Source: Bacteroidales bacterium
GTDB taxonomy: Bacteria > Bacteroidota > Bacteroidia > Bacteroidales > UBA932
Assembly: GCA_017961175.1 (NCBI GenBank)
Contig: JAGCXV010000061.1
Span: 33,223 to 97,222 of the forward strand
Direction of reading: 5' to 3'
DNA: 64,000 nt
In this document: in pieces, positions 8,885-17,860 of the stretch
Layout: each line of letters opens with the position of its first letter
Position numbering within the stretch: the stretch's first letter is position 1
Notes under the pieces: model-generated
Database searches by the model: none
Seen by the model: the letters and a program-made list of their open reading frames with translations, nothing else
Told to the model about the DNA's origin: nothing
Program-made: the position numbers and the translations under genes

Positions 8885-8915
8885 CAAATATAGAGATTAT
8901 TTTTATTTTTGCAAC
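8885..8915 (-). promoter_or_regulatory. Promoter of tRNA-Phe (GTTG-N19-TATATTTG)
   Basis: Minus-strand TATATTTG at 8892-8885 with GTTG (3 of 4 to TTTG) at 8915-8912, spacing 19 nt, the expected Bacteroidetes geometry. Start of transcription is predicted a few nt before the tRNA 5' end at 8869. It overlaps the priA start region on the other strand. Confidence 0.65.
8904..8911 (+). promoter_or_regulatory. -7 element (TATTTTTG) 5 nt before the priA start
   Basis: TATTTTTG, then CAACT, then ATGG. With the -7 element this close, the transcript is predicted to begin at or within about 2 nt of the start codon, giving a leaderless mRNA. The same layout occurs at 20997, 29759 and 58392. Confidence 0.6.
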
Positions 8916-8916
8916 T

Positions 8917-11007
8917 ATGGACGGGCAATTTGTTTTTTACGCTTGTGTGATACTCCCGATAAAATTCGGCGAGGAGATTTTCTATGGGGTAACTTCCCTG
9001 ATGGAAGGAATCTCCACTGGAAGCTGGGTGGAGGTGGAGTTTGGGGGAAGAACCCTTCAGGGTGTGGTCAGAAGGACAGCCTCCTGGAGCGGCCTGCCCC
9101 AGAAAAGCAGGAGCGTAGAAATCAAATCCATCGGGAAGATTCTTGACAGGACTCCCGTTTCCACTTCCGAAATCCGTTTCTGGGATCTTATAGCAAGATA
9201 TTACCTCTGCACGACGGGAGAGGTTTTCAAGGCCGCATACCCTATCCTCAGCGTAAGGCAGCAGGAAGTATCCTCCCACAAAAAGCCGGAGGACGTGCTT
9301 TCAAAACTGGAAGACGGATTTGAAGACATCACCCTGTCCGAGGCCCAGCAGAAGGCACTGGAGGAGATCCAGGCCGAGATTGAAAGGAAAAGCGTTCTGC
9401 TGGAAGGGGTAACCGGCAGTGGCAAGACAGAAATCTACATCAAGCTCATAGACAAGTGCCTCAAGGATGGAAAGGATGTCCTGTACCTTGTGCCTGAAAT
9501 CGCGATGGGAAACCATCTTCACTCCAGACTCAGGAAGCATTACGGGGAAAGGCTGCTGATTTTCCATTCCGCTGTAACCCAGGCCGGGAAAAAGCTCATC
9601 CGCGATATCCTAACATTAAAGGGGAATGAAGGATGCCCGAGGAAGCCGGTTGTGGTGCTGGGAACCCGCAGTTCCATATTCCTTCCGATGGAAAACCTGG
9701 GCCTTGTTGTCATTGACGAGGAGCACGACCAGAGCTACAAGCAGGAAGACCCGGCACCGAGATACAACGGCCGGGATGCCGCCCTGCTGCTTGCCCAGAT
9801 GCATGGCGCAAAGGTTATACTCGGAAGCGCAACACCATCTTTTGAAAGCCTTTACAACTGCTATACGAGAAAATTCGGAAGGGTACTGCTTCCAGAGAAA
9901 TTCTTCCAGTCCCCTCCTCCGGAGGTTACGGTGATAGACACTATCTGGACAAGGAAGAGCCGCCAGATGAAGGGCAGTTTCTCACAGCAGCTGATCAACC
10001 TCATAGAGAAAACCATCGCGGAGAAAAAACAGGTTCTGGTATTCAGAAACATAAGGTCATACGCTCCTGTGGTGCAGTGCGCCGAGTGCGGAGAGATTGT
10101 AAAATGCCCTCACTGCAACGTTCCGCTGAGCTATCACCGCTACGACAACACACTCCGGTGCCACTGGTGCGAGCACAAGGCCCCGTTCTCCCCTGTCTGC
10201 CCTTCCTGCGGAAAACAGGCTCTGGAATGCCGCGGGGCGGGAACGGAAAAGATCGAGGAAGAACTCAGGGAACTGTTCCCTCAGGCCCGGATCGCCCGTT
10301 ACGACGCGGACATAGCCAAAAGCAAGAAAGATGCTGAAAAGGTGCTTTCGGACTTTGAGAAAGGCAACACGGATATACTCGTCGGAACCCAGATGACAAG
10401 TAAAGGCTTCGACTTTGAGAACCTTGCGCTTGTAGCTGTAATCCAGGCGGATACTATTCTTTCCCAGCAAGATTTCCGCTCAGATGAGAAGGCTATGCAG
10501 CTATTTGTCCAGCTTCTTGGCAGAAGCGGAAGGAGAAATTCCAGGGGCCATCTGGTAATCCAGACCAATCAGAAAAACCATCCTGTCATAAACAACATAA
10601 AGGAGATGGCCAACCGGCTGAGCTGGGAATATGAAACCGGGGCACATAACGCCGCCAACTCCGAAGAAAGACCTAACGGAGACATGATGGCGGAAAGGAG
10701 CATGTACTGCTTCCCTCCTTTCGTAAGGCTCGTGAACGTGATTCTGAGGAACAAGAACTATCACAAACTTGAATCCGCGGCAAACTCGCTTTCCCACGTG
10801 CTCAAGAACACAAGGTCTTTCTCCGCGATGGAGGTAAGCGGCCCGTTTGCCCCGAGGATGGAAAAGCTCAGGGACGAGTATCAGCTGTGCTTCAGCATCA
10901 AGTTTGCCAAAGACAACCGCCTGCAGGCCAACAAGGATGCCCTGAATAAGGTAATATCGCTGATGAAACTCCCCGTCCAGACTATTATTGACGTGGATCC
11001 CGTATAA
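8917..11007 (+). CDS. priA: Primosomal protein N' (PriA helicase)
   Basis: A 696-residue replication-restart helicase. The N-terminal DNA-binding region (1-130) is shorter than in many orthologues of over 730 residues. The helicase core has Walker A GVTGSGKT near residue 164-171, Walker B DEEHDQSYKQ near 270 and a zinc-binding insert of paired CxxC motifs (CAECGE, CPHCN, CHWCE, CPSCG) near 388-435. Motif LLGRSGRR lies near 535. PriA binds stalled forks and D-loops and reloads DnaB. ATG 8917 is 5 nt after a -7 element. The stop codon abuts the stop of the convergent kinase-like gene with no spacer. Confidence 0.95.
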   Translation: MDGQFVFYACVILPIKFGEEIFYGVTSLMEGISTGSWVEVEFGGRTLQGVVRRTASWSGLPQKSRSVEIKSIGKILDRTPVSTSEIRFWDLIARYYLCTTGEVFKAAYPILSVRQQEVSSHKKPEDVLSKLEDGFEDITLSEAQQKALEEIQAEIERKSVLLEGVTGSGKTEIYIKLIDKCLKDGKDVLYLVPEIAMGNHLHSRLRKHYGERLLIFHSAVTQAGKKLIRDILTLKGNEGCPRKPVVVLGTRSSIFLPMENLGLVVIDEEHDQSYKQEDPAPRYNGRDAALLLAQMHGAKVILGSATPSFESLYNCYTRKFGRVLLPEKFFQSPPPEVTVIDTIWTRKSRQMKGSFSQQLINLIEKTIAEKKQVLVFRNIRSYAPVVQCAECGEIVKCPHCNVPLSYHRYDNTLRCHWCEHKAPFSPVCPSCGKQALECRGAGTEKIEEELRELFPQARIARYDADIAKSKKDAEKVLSDFEKGNTDILVGTQMTSKGFDFENLALVAVIQADTILSQQDFRSDEKAMQLFVQLLGRSGRRNSRGHLVIQTNQKNHPVINNIKEMANRLSWEYETGAHNAANSEERPNGDMMAERSMYCFPPFVRLVNVILRNKNYHKLESAANSLSHVLKNTRSFSAMEVSGPFAPRMEKLRDEYQLCFSIKFAKDNRLQANKDALNKVISLMKLPVQTIIDVDPV

Positions 11008-11952
11008 CTACATCTTGTAGGTAGAACCTACCACAACCTTGATGCTCTTTGGAACAAGGGCGAACTTGAAAGGAGAAGTGCCCACGGCCTCTCCGTCTAT
11101 CTCTATCCTGGTTTCCGGCTCCGTATGGATCTCTATGGTGCGGCACTGCTTGAAAAGAACCTCAGGCAGGCTGTATATCTTGCCTGAGAACAGCAGCTTG
11201 AACTTCCTCATAACCTTAAGCTTGGACATATCGGTTATGACCGTAAGGTCGAGCAGGCCGTCATCAATGGCGGCATTCGGCGTCTGCTGCATACCGCCTC
11301 CATTGAACCTTCCGATACCGACCGCACCTGAGAAGACCTGTCCGCTGTAGAAAGTCTCTCCGTCTGCAATGATGTCGAAATGGTTGTTCTTATAACCCAG
11401 AAGCGTGTTGAAAGTGCTTCTCAGATAAAGCCCCTTGCCGTACTTGCCCTGATCCTTTAGGTTATTGTACTTGAGGTTGACCACCGCGTCAAAGCCAAGA
11501 CCGGCCACATTTGCCATATACCTGATATGAGGCACCCGGGTCTCGAAGAACTCGACTTTACCCACATCCTGAAGGACTGTCCTTTTCTGCACCAGGGCAG
11601 CAACGGCCTCGGAATAGGTTGTGGAAATACCGTACATCCTGATCCAGTCGTTGCCTGTACCGGTTGGAATTACAGCCAAGAAAATATCGGTGGTCGGAAC
11701 TGCTTTCTGGATGAAAATCCCGTTCACGACCTCGTGGATCGTGCCGTCTCCACCCACAGCCACTATATGGCGGTAACCGTTGTTTATGGCGTTTACGGTA
11801 AGTTCTATGGCGTGGAATTTATGCTCGGTAAACACGCAGGTAAACTTCAACCCGCTGTTGTACATAAGGTTAGAAATCACAGGCCAGTCCTTGAGCCCGC
11901 GACCGCTTCCCGCCTTGGGATTAACTATCACCATCCAGCTTTCTGTAGTCAT
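11008..11952 (-). CDS. Diacylglycerol/lipid kinase family protein (YegS-like)
   Basis: A 314-residue protein with the DAGK catalytic fold: NPKAGSGRG near residue 11, nucleotide-binding GGDGTIHEV near 66, PTGTGND near 96, and a C-terminal beta domain with DGEAVG. Such enzymes phosphorylate diacylglycerol or sphingoid lipids; Bacteroidetes make sphingolipids, so either substrate is possible. TATTTTTG at 11968-11961 lies 8 nt before the ATG, so its leader would be very short. It is divergent from parA and convergent with priA. Confidence 0.88.
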   Translation of the reverse strand: MTTESWMVIVNPKAGSGRGLKDWPVISNLMYNSGLKFTCVFTEHKFHAIELTVNAINNGYRHIVAVGGDGTIHEVVNGIFIQKAVPTTDIFLAVIPTGTGNDWIRMYGISTTYSEAVAALVQKRTVLQDVGKVEFFETRVPHIRYMANVAGLGFDAVVNLKYNNLKDQGKYGKGLYLRSTFNTLLGYKNNHFDIIADGETFYSGQVFSGAVGIGRFNGGGMQQTPNAAIDDGLLDLTVITDMSKLKVMRKFKLLFSGKIYSLPEVLFKQCRTIEIHTEPETRIEIDGEAVGTSPFKFALVPKSIKVVVGSTYKM

Positions 11953-11960
11953 ATCGGATA

Positions 11961-12015
11961 CAAAAATAATAAAATCGACAATGCAAAGGAATACCCGATT
12001 TTTTTGCTATTTTTG
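11961..12015. promoter_or_regulatory. Divergent promoter region, lipid kinase / parA
   Basis: Minus-strand TATTTTTG at 11968-11961 and plus-strand TATTTTTG at 12008-12015 face away from each other with the same -7 sequence. No TTTG at -33 spacing was found for either. Confidence 0.55.
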
Positions 12016-12035
12016 TTGGGTTATGACGAAATGAT

Positions 12036-12821
12036 ATGGGTAAAGTAATTTCAATAGCGAATCAGAAGGGCGGAGTGGGCAAAACCACCACCGCGATCAA
12101 CCTTGCCGCATCACTTGCCGTGCTGGAGAAAAAGACTCTGCTGATAGATGCGGATCCTCAGGCCAATGCCACCTCTGGACTGAATTTCAACCCTAACTCG
12201 ACAGACAAGAAGACCATATACGAAGTTCTGATTGGAACCTGCCAGATTGAGGAAATCCTGCTGGAAACCGAGATCAAGAACCTCTATGTGGCTCCCTCCC
12301 ACATCAATCTTGCGGGAGCGGAGATCGAGCTGGTAGAAGAAATCGAGTCTCAGGAAGACAGGGCCAATGTCCTGAAAAACTCAATAGCTCACATAAGGGA
12401 CAAGTTTGATTTCATAATCATCGACTGCGCCCCTTCCCTGGCTACGGTAACCATAAACGCCCTGGTGGCGTCAGATTCCGTAATTATACCTATCCAGAGC
12501 GAATTCTTTGCCCTGGAGGGCCTTGGAAAGCTTCTCAACACCATAAAGCTCACCCAGATCGAGCTGAATCCGGACCTTACCATCGAGGGCTTCCTGCTGA
12601 CTATGTTCGACTCCAGGCTCAGGCTCGCAAACCAGGTGGCCGAGGACGTGAGAAGGCATTTCGGGGCAATGGTGTTCGAGACTATAATCAACCGCAACGT
12701 AAGGCTCAGCGAAGCTCCGAGCCACGGAAAACCGGTTATACTGTACGATGCGATGAGCAACGGATCAAACAATTACCTTAACCTCGCCAAGGAGGTGATA
12801 GCCAAGAACCAGCAGATATGA
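12036..12821 (+). CDS. parA: Chromosome-partitioning ATPase ParA/Soj
   Basis: A 261-residue ParA. It starts with the deviant Walker A KGGVGKTT (residues 11-18, signature lysine present), followed by Walker A' DADPQANAT and Walker B FIIIDCAPSL. It has no N-terminal HTH, so it belongs to the chromosomal Soj type. It binds DNA non-specifically as an ATP dimer and moves ParB-parS complexes. The parB start overlaps its stop (ATGA). No parS palindrome was seen nearby. Confidence 0.95.
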   Translation: MGKVISIANQKGGVGKTTTAINLAASLAVLEKKTLLIDADPQANATSGLNFNPNSTDKKTIYEVLIGTCQIEEILLETEIKNLYVAPSHINLAGAEIELVEEIESQEDRANVLKNSIAHIRDKFDFIIIDCAPSLATVTINALVASDSVIIPIQSEFFALEGLGKLLNTIKLTQIELNPDLTIEGFLLTMFDSRLRLANQVAEDVRRHFGAMVFETIINRNVRLSEAPSHGKPVILYDAMSNGSNNYLNLAKEVIAKNQQI

Positions 12822-13726
12822 CAGCAAAGAACAACAAGGGTCTTGGAAGAGGGCTCGGCAGAGGTCTGGACTCACTGATTCCGGGAGCGGGACAGGAAAA
12901 GACCCTGCAGCCGGAAGGGCCGTCCCATCTTACATCCGTAAGGGAACTGGATCTGGAGCAGATATCTCCAAACCCTTTCCAGCCACGCAGCGAATTTGAC
13001 AGGGAAAAGCTCCAGGAACTCACTGATTCCATCGCGAGGATGGGTTTGATCCAGCCGATAACAGTTAAGAAAGTTTCCATCGGAAGATATCAGATAATCA
13101 GCGGAGAAAGAAGGTTCAGGGCAGCAAAGGCCGCCGGTTTGAAGACCATACCGGCATACGTGAAGGATGCGGATGAGAACGCGATGCTGGAAATGGCGCT
13201 TGTGGAAAATATCCAGAGGGAAGACCTGGACCCGATAGATATAGCCATAAGTTTCCAGAGACTGATAGACGAGTGCAACCTCACCCAGGAAGCCCTTTCT
13301 CCGAGAGTCGGGAAAAACAGGGCAACCATTGCCAACTACCTCAGGCTTCTTAAGCTCCAGCCGGAAATCCAGTTGGCCGTTAAAAGCGGCGCTATTTCGA
13401 TGGGGCACGCCAAGGCTCTGCTGGCGGTGGAAGACGCAAATCTCCAGAAGAGAATTGTTGACAATATAATCGCCGATGACCTTTCCGTAAGGCAGACCGA
13501 GGAAATCGCGAGGAAACTTTCCGCACCAAAGGCGGCAAAGCCGGCTAAGGCATCTTTCAAGCCGGGGCAGGCGGGCGTTTCCGCAGAAAAGCTGCTTGCA
13601 AAGTACTTTGGAGGAAAGGTTACGGTAAAAGCTAAGGAAAAGGGAGGAGAGGTCATCCTCAAATACAAGGATGAGGAACAGCTTATTTCCTTCCTGAATG
13701 TGCTTAAGGAACATAATTTGCAGTAA
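12818..13726 (+). CDS. parB: Chromosome-partitioning protein ParB/Spo0J
   Basis: A 302-residue ParB. Basic N-terminus with GLGRGLGRGLDSLIPG, then the ParB/Srx CTP-binding fold with SGERRFRAAKAAGL and ENIQREDLDPID, the HTH with PRVGKNRATIANYLRLLKL near residues 160-180, and a C-terminal dimerisation domain after a Lys/Ala linker. It binds parS and loads as a CTP-dependent sliding clamp. Four-nt overlap with parA indicates translational coupling. Confidence 0.95.
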   Translation: MTAKNNKGLGRGLGRGLDSLIPGAGQEKTLQPEGPSHLTSVRELDLEQISPNPFQPRSEFDREKLQELTDSIARMGLIQPITVKKVSIGRYQIISGERRFRAAKAAGLKTIPAYVKDADENAMLEMALVENIQREDLDPIDIAISFQRLIDECNLTQEALSPRVGKNRATIANYLRLLKLQPEIQLAVKSGAISMGHAKALLAVEDANLQKRIVDNIIADDLSVRQTEEIARKLSAPKAAKPAKASFKPGQAGVSAEKLLAKYFGGKVTVKAKEKGGEVILKYKDEEQLISFLNVLKEHNLQ

Positions 13727-13735
13727 AACAGAGCC

Positions 13736-14683
13736 GTGAGCATCAGAAGACACATATCCGGATTTATAGCTGCCCTGATGGCGGTATTGCTAAGCGGTAC
13801 AGTCTCCCACGCACAGTTTAATCCGAATGCCAACGCCGCCGGTACCATGAAATCCACCATCGACAACATGGTGGATACCACTGAATACGAAATAGACTCC
13901 ACCGTAAGGCAGTTTACCATTAAGAGGTTCGTAAAGTCCTTGGCCCACAAGGATTCCATGACCCTTTCCAACACTTTCTTCGGGGCGATGGTCCTGCCGG
14001 GAACCGGCCAGATCTACAACCGCGACTACTGGAAGCTCCCGATAGTCTACGGAACCCTTGGAGGATGCATCGGCGGAGCAGTGGCTTTCAACCAGAAGTG
14101 GAAGAAAAACGGCCTGAACAAGGACAGGGAAACACGTAACCTCTTCATCTGGGGTGCCGTGGCAAGCTACTGGGGCCAGCTCATGGACGTAACCGTCAGC
14201 TACAAGTCCTACGAGAAGCCGCTTCCGGCAAGGGCTTCTTTCTACGCCTCCCTGCTTCCGGGCCTCGGCCAGGCTTATAACGGAGACTACTGGCATATCC
14301 CTATTTATTATGCCGGCTTTACGATCAGCGGCTACTGCTGGGCATTCAACCAGAAGCAGTACAAGCGCTACCGCAAGATGTACCGCGAATACGGGGAGGG
14401 AACCTACACGGGGCATATGACTCCCGAGAATATGGTCTGGTTCAGAGACTATTACCGCCGCAACAGAGACTATTCCGTGCTGTCCACAGCGCTTATCTAC
14501 ATACTGAATGTGATAGACGCCAACGTGTTTGCGCATTTCTCGCATTTCGACATTTCGGATGACATTACCTTCAATGTCCATCCGGATGTAATTACGCCTG
14601 AACTGCCGACCACCGGGCTGTATACTTATGACCCGGCCTACAGCAACGCCAAGGTGGGATTCACCGTGGATATAACTTTTTAG
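13736..14683 (+). CDS. DUF5683-like envelope protein
   Basis: A 315-residue exported protein. A signal peptide precedes the SHAQ cleavage site. The core contains two related modules, LPGTGQIYNRDYWKLPIVYG and LPGLGQAYNGDYWHIPIYYA, characteristic of the DUF5683 family found in Bacteroidetes next to parAB. Function is unknown. The start is GTG at 13736; an ATG at codon 15 would remove half of the signal peptide. It lies 9 nt after parB and 21 nt before the transglycosylase, so these four genes look like one operon. Confidence 0.75.
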   Translation: MSIRRHISGFIAALMAVLLSGTVSHAQFNPNANAAGTMKSTIDNMVDTTEYEIDSTVRQFTIKRFVKSLAHKDSMTLSNTFFGAMVLPGTGQIYNRDYWKLPIVYGTLGGCIGGAVAFNQKWKKNGLNKDRETRNLFIWGAVASYWGQLMDVTVSYKSYEKPLPARASFYASLLPGLGQAYNGDYWHIPIYYAGFTISGYCWAFNQKQYKRYRKMYREYGEGTYTGHMTPENMVWFRDYYRRNRDYSVLSTALIYILNVIDANVFAHFSHFDISDDITFNVHPDVITPELPTTGLYTYDPAYSNAKVGFTVDITF

Positions 14684-14704
14684 AAATTTGAAAAACTGAA
14701 CAAT

Positions 14705-16345
14705 ATGAGAATGAGAAGACTTGCCGTTTTGGTGCTTTTGGGCGCCTTTCTTGCACTGGGGTTCTGTCAGCAATCCTACGGACAGACCAGAAAAGAACTT
14801 TTGAAGGAGAACCAGAAGCTCAAGAGAAGCATTGACTCCCTCCAGAGACTTCTGGAAGACAGCGAGATAGAATTGACAGACACATCCACTGCCGGAGATA
14901 CCATCAATCCTGGCAATATAGGTTTTCTAAACTCTGAACTATACGAAAACCTGAACCCGGGAGAGAATCCTGACAGTCTTCTCAGCATATACTATCTGCA
15001 GAGGCAGATGGCTACCGCCAACATGCCGGCTGTGGAAGATGTGGAAAATGCAAACTACACCAGCAACATTCCGGATGAGGTATATATCGAGAACCTGAAG
15101 AAGATGAATTCGTTCATCTCGCTGCCTTACAACAGCGTGGTCAAGAACTACATCATCCTCTACACGGAAAGGATGCCTAAGAGCGCCGCCAGCATGCTTG
15201 GCCTGGCATCATACTACCTGCCGATTTTCGAGAACATTTTCGACTCCTACGGCCTTCCTAAAGAGCTGGCAGCAATGGCTATCATTGAGTCCGCACTTAA
15301 TCCGTTCGCCGTTTCAAGCGCCAACGCCAAGGGTCTCTGGCAGTTCATCTATTCCGCTGCCAAACAGTATAACCTTCAGGTTGACTCATACATAGACGAA
15401 AGGTTCGACCCGGAAAAGAGCTGCGATGCCGCCGCAAGGTTCCTCAAGGATTCCTATACTATTTTCGGAGACTGGGCCCTTGCTATTTCATCCTACAACT
15501 GCGGGCCTGGAAACGTGAACAAGGCTATCAAGAGAGCCGGAAGCCGGGACTTCTGGTCTATCTATCCTTACCTTCCTAAGGAGACCAGAGGCTATATGCC
15601 ATCCTTTGTCGGAGCCCTTTACATGCTCAAATACTACCAGAACTACAACATTGTTCCGGACAAGCCTTCGATGCCGGCTCACGTAGACACTTTCATGATC
15701 CACAAGAACCTGCACTTCGAGCAGATTTCCGAGGTCATCGGTATTCCGGTCCCTGAACTTCGCCAGCTCAACCCTCAGTATCTGAGAGACATCATTCCTG
15801 GAGACAGCAAGGGAATGCTCCTGAGGCTTCCTTATAATTACACTGCAGCTTTCGTTGACAACGAGAAGACTATTTACAACTATAAGGACAGCATTTTCTT
15901 CAACCCGATAGTTTACAGCCGCTACAAGAGCGGTGACGAGGGTGGTGGAAGCACGAGAATCTACCACAAGGTCAGAAAGGGACAGACTCTGGCCTCGATC
16001 GCAAAAAGATATGGCGTAACCGTATCGCAGATCAAAGACTGGAATAATATTTCAGCCAAGACAAAAACCGTAAAGACCGGCCGTACTCTTATCATCTACC
16101 GTAACGCCGTGTCAAATCCGCCTCGTTCTTCTTCTGCCTCAAGCAGTTCCGGCAGTTCTTCTTCCAAGTCCAACAACAGTTCTGCAAAGAGTTCTGGTGG
16201 AGCAAAGTACTATACCGTAAAGAAGGGCGACACACTCTACGGCGTGGCTAAGAAAAACAATATAAGCCTGAATGAACTGCTGAAACTCAATGGCCTGACC
16301 GCCAAGTCAACCATTCACGCAGGCAAGAAGCTTAGAGTAAAATAA
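14705..16345 (+). CDS. Membrane-bound lytic transglycosylase with LysM domains (MltD-like)
   Basis: A 546-residue envelope enzyme. Signal peptide at 1-26, a short coiled-coil-like segment, then an SLT goose-lysozyme domain near residues 150-320 with catalytic Glu in IIESALNPFA and the AKGLWQF and SSYNCGPGNV motifs. Two LysM repeats (near 420-465 and 500-545) are separated by a Ser-rich linker. It cleaves peptidoglycan glycan strands with 1,6-anhydro products; LysM anchors it to the wall. It is the last gene of the parAB-linked unit. Confidence 0.92.
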   Translation: MRMRRLAVLVLLGAFLALGFCQQSYGQTRKELLKENQKLKRSIDSLQRLLEDSEIELTDTSTAGDTINPGNIGFLNSELYENLNPGENPDSLLSIYYLQRQMATANMPAVEDVENANYTSNIPDEVYIENLKKMNSFISLPYNSVVKNYIILYTERMPKSAASMLGLASYYLPIFENIFDSYGLPKELAAMAIIESALNPFAVSSANAKGLWQFIYSAAKQYNLQVDSYIDERFDPEKSCDAAARFLKDSYTIFGDWALAISSYNCGPGNVNKAIKRAGSRDFWSIYPYLPKETRGYMPSFVGALYMLKYYQNYNIVPDKPSMPAHVDTFMIHKNLHFEQISEVIGIPVPELRQLNPQYLRDIIPGDSKGMLLRLPYNYTAAFVDNEKTIYNYKDSIFFNPIVYSRYKSGDEGGGSTRIYHKVRKGQTLASIAKRYGVTVSQIKDWNNISAKTKTVKTGRTLIIYRNAVSNPPRSSSASSSSGSSSSKSNNSSAKSSGGAKYYTVKKGDTLYGVAKKNNISLNELLKLNGLTAKSTIHAGKKLRVK

Positions 16346-16363
16346 AATCATCATACCGTTTTT

Positions 16364-17848
16364 ATGCTTAGAAGAGTCCGCGTTATTCTCGCCTCCATCT
16401 TCTTCATCTTGATAACGCTGCTGTTCCTGGACTTTACGGGAACATTGCAAAAGATCTTCGGATGGATGGCGCAAATCCAGTTCCTGCCGGCAGTGCTGGC
16501 TGTGAACGTGGTAATTATCTGCTTACTCCTTCTTCTCACACTGTTTTTCGGAAGGATATACTGCTCGGTTATCTGTCCTCTTGGAGTTCTCCAGGATGTA
16601 TTCGGCTGGATGGGCAAGAAAGCCAGGAAAAACCGCTACACCTATTCCAAGGCTAAGAACTGGCTGAGGTATACGGTGCTGGGTATTTTCATACTCGCGA
16701 TTGTTTTCGGCATTGCCAGCCTGGTTGCACTTCTGGCTCCGTACAGTTCATTCGGAAGAATAGCCCAGAACCTGTTTTCTCCAGTTTACCTGTGGGGCAA
16801 CAACATTCTCGCCCACTTCGCGGAGAAGGCAGACAGCTACACTTTCTATCACAAAGATATCTGGATCAGGGCCCTGCCTACATTCATAGTTGCCGCGGTA
16901 ACTTTTGTTGTGCTTTTGGTTCTTGCCTGGAGGAACGGAAGGACATACTGCAACACGATCTGCCCGGTTGGAACAGTCCTTAGTTTCTTTGCCCGCTTCT
17001 CTATCTTCCGTCCGGTGATAGACAAGAGCAAGTGCGTTAACTGCAATCTTTGCGTAAAGAACTGCAAGGCTTCCTGCATAGACATCAAAAACCACAAGAT
17101 AGACTATTCCAGATGCGTTGTCTGCGGAGACTGCATCTCGAAATGCAAGAAAGACGCAATCACCTATACTTCAAGGAGATTCAAGGAAGAAACCGTTGAG
17201 GGAACTCCTAAGGCTGGAATGGAAAGAAGGTCGTTTATCGCGACAGCTTCCGTCCTTGCAGCCAGTGCGGCCGTTGCCAGAGCTCAGGAGAAGCTCACCG
17301 ATGGCGGACTTGCCCCTGTGGTTCCGAAGGAAGTCCTGAAAAGGGATACTGAGATAACCCCTCCGGGCTCCGTAGGAATGAACCATCTGACAAGGCATTG
17401 CACCGGTTGCCAGCTCTGCGTTGCAGCCTGCCCGAATAATGTCCTCAGGCCTTCTTCAGACCTTATGACTCTGATGCAGCCAAGGTCCTCTTACGAGAAA
17501 GGTTTCTGCCGTCCTGAATGTACCAGATGCTCCGAGGTCTGCCCTGCGGGAGCAATCAAGAAAATAAGCCGCGAGGAAAAATCCTCCATCCAGATAGGAC
17601 ACGCCGTTTGGGACGCAGGTCTCTGCCTCCCGATGACAGAAGGAGTGAATTGCGGTAACTGCGCAAGGCACTGTCCAACAGGTGCCATCACACTTGTGGA
17701 GGTGGATCCTCTGGAAGAAAAGGGGCCAAAATTCCCGGTTGTGGACGAGGCCAAGTGCATCGGCTGCGGAGCATGCGAATATGTTTGCCCGGTACGCCCG
17801 ATAAGCGCAATTTACGTGGAAGGACATCAGCAGCATAAACTAATCTAA
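16364..17848 (+). CDS. Membrane polyferredoxin (NapH/MauN-like) fused to a periplasmic-type ferredoxin
   Basis: A 494-residue fusion. Residues 1-215 hold about four transmembrane helices with CPLG and CPVG cysteine motifs typical of NapH/RdxA-type proteins. Two 4Fe-4S clusters follow (CVNCNLCVKNCKASC, CVVCGDCISKCKK). At residues 286-307 there is an internal Tat-like segment (RRSFIATASVLAASAA) and then a second ferredoxin region with four more Cys clusters. This resembles NapH joined to a NapG-like subunit. It likely passes quinol or cytoplasmic electrons to a periplasmic partner, probably the aldo/keto reductase encoded 12 nt downstream (inference). Confidence 0.82.
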   Translation: MLRRVRVILASIFFILITLLFLDFTGTLQKIFGWMAQIQFLPAVLAVNVVIICLLLLLTLFFGRIYCSVICPLGVLQDVFGWMGKKARKNRYTYSKAKNWLRYTVLGIFILAIVFGIASLVALLAPYSSFGRIAQNLFSPVYLWGNNILAHFAEKADSYTFYHKDIWIRALPTFIVAAVTFVVLLVLAWRNGRTYCNTICPVGTVLSFFARFSIFRPVIDKSKCVNCNLCVKNCKASCIDIKNHKIDYSRCVVCGDCISKCKKDAITYTSRRFKEETVEGTPKAGMERRSFIATASVLAASAAVARAQEKLTDGGLAPVVPKEVLKRDTEITPPGSVGMNHLTRHCTGCQLCVAACPNNVLRPSSDLMTLMQPRSSYEKGFCRPECTRCSEVCPAGAIKKISREEKSSIQIGHAVWDAGLCLPMTEGVNCGNCARHCPTGAITLVEVDPLEEKGPKFPVVDEAKCIGCGACEYVCPVRPISAIYVEGHQQHKLI

Positions 17849-17860
17849 GAGCCAACAGTC

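Noticed and set aside
10795-10800. CACGTG core as a parS site near parAB (also at 28563)
   Set aside because: Flanks do not match the TGTTNCACGTGNAACA consensus and both lie within coding sequence.
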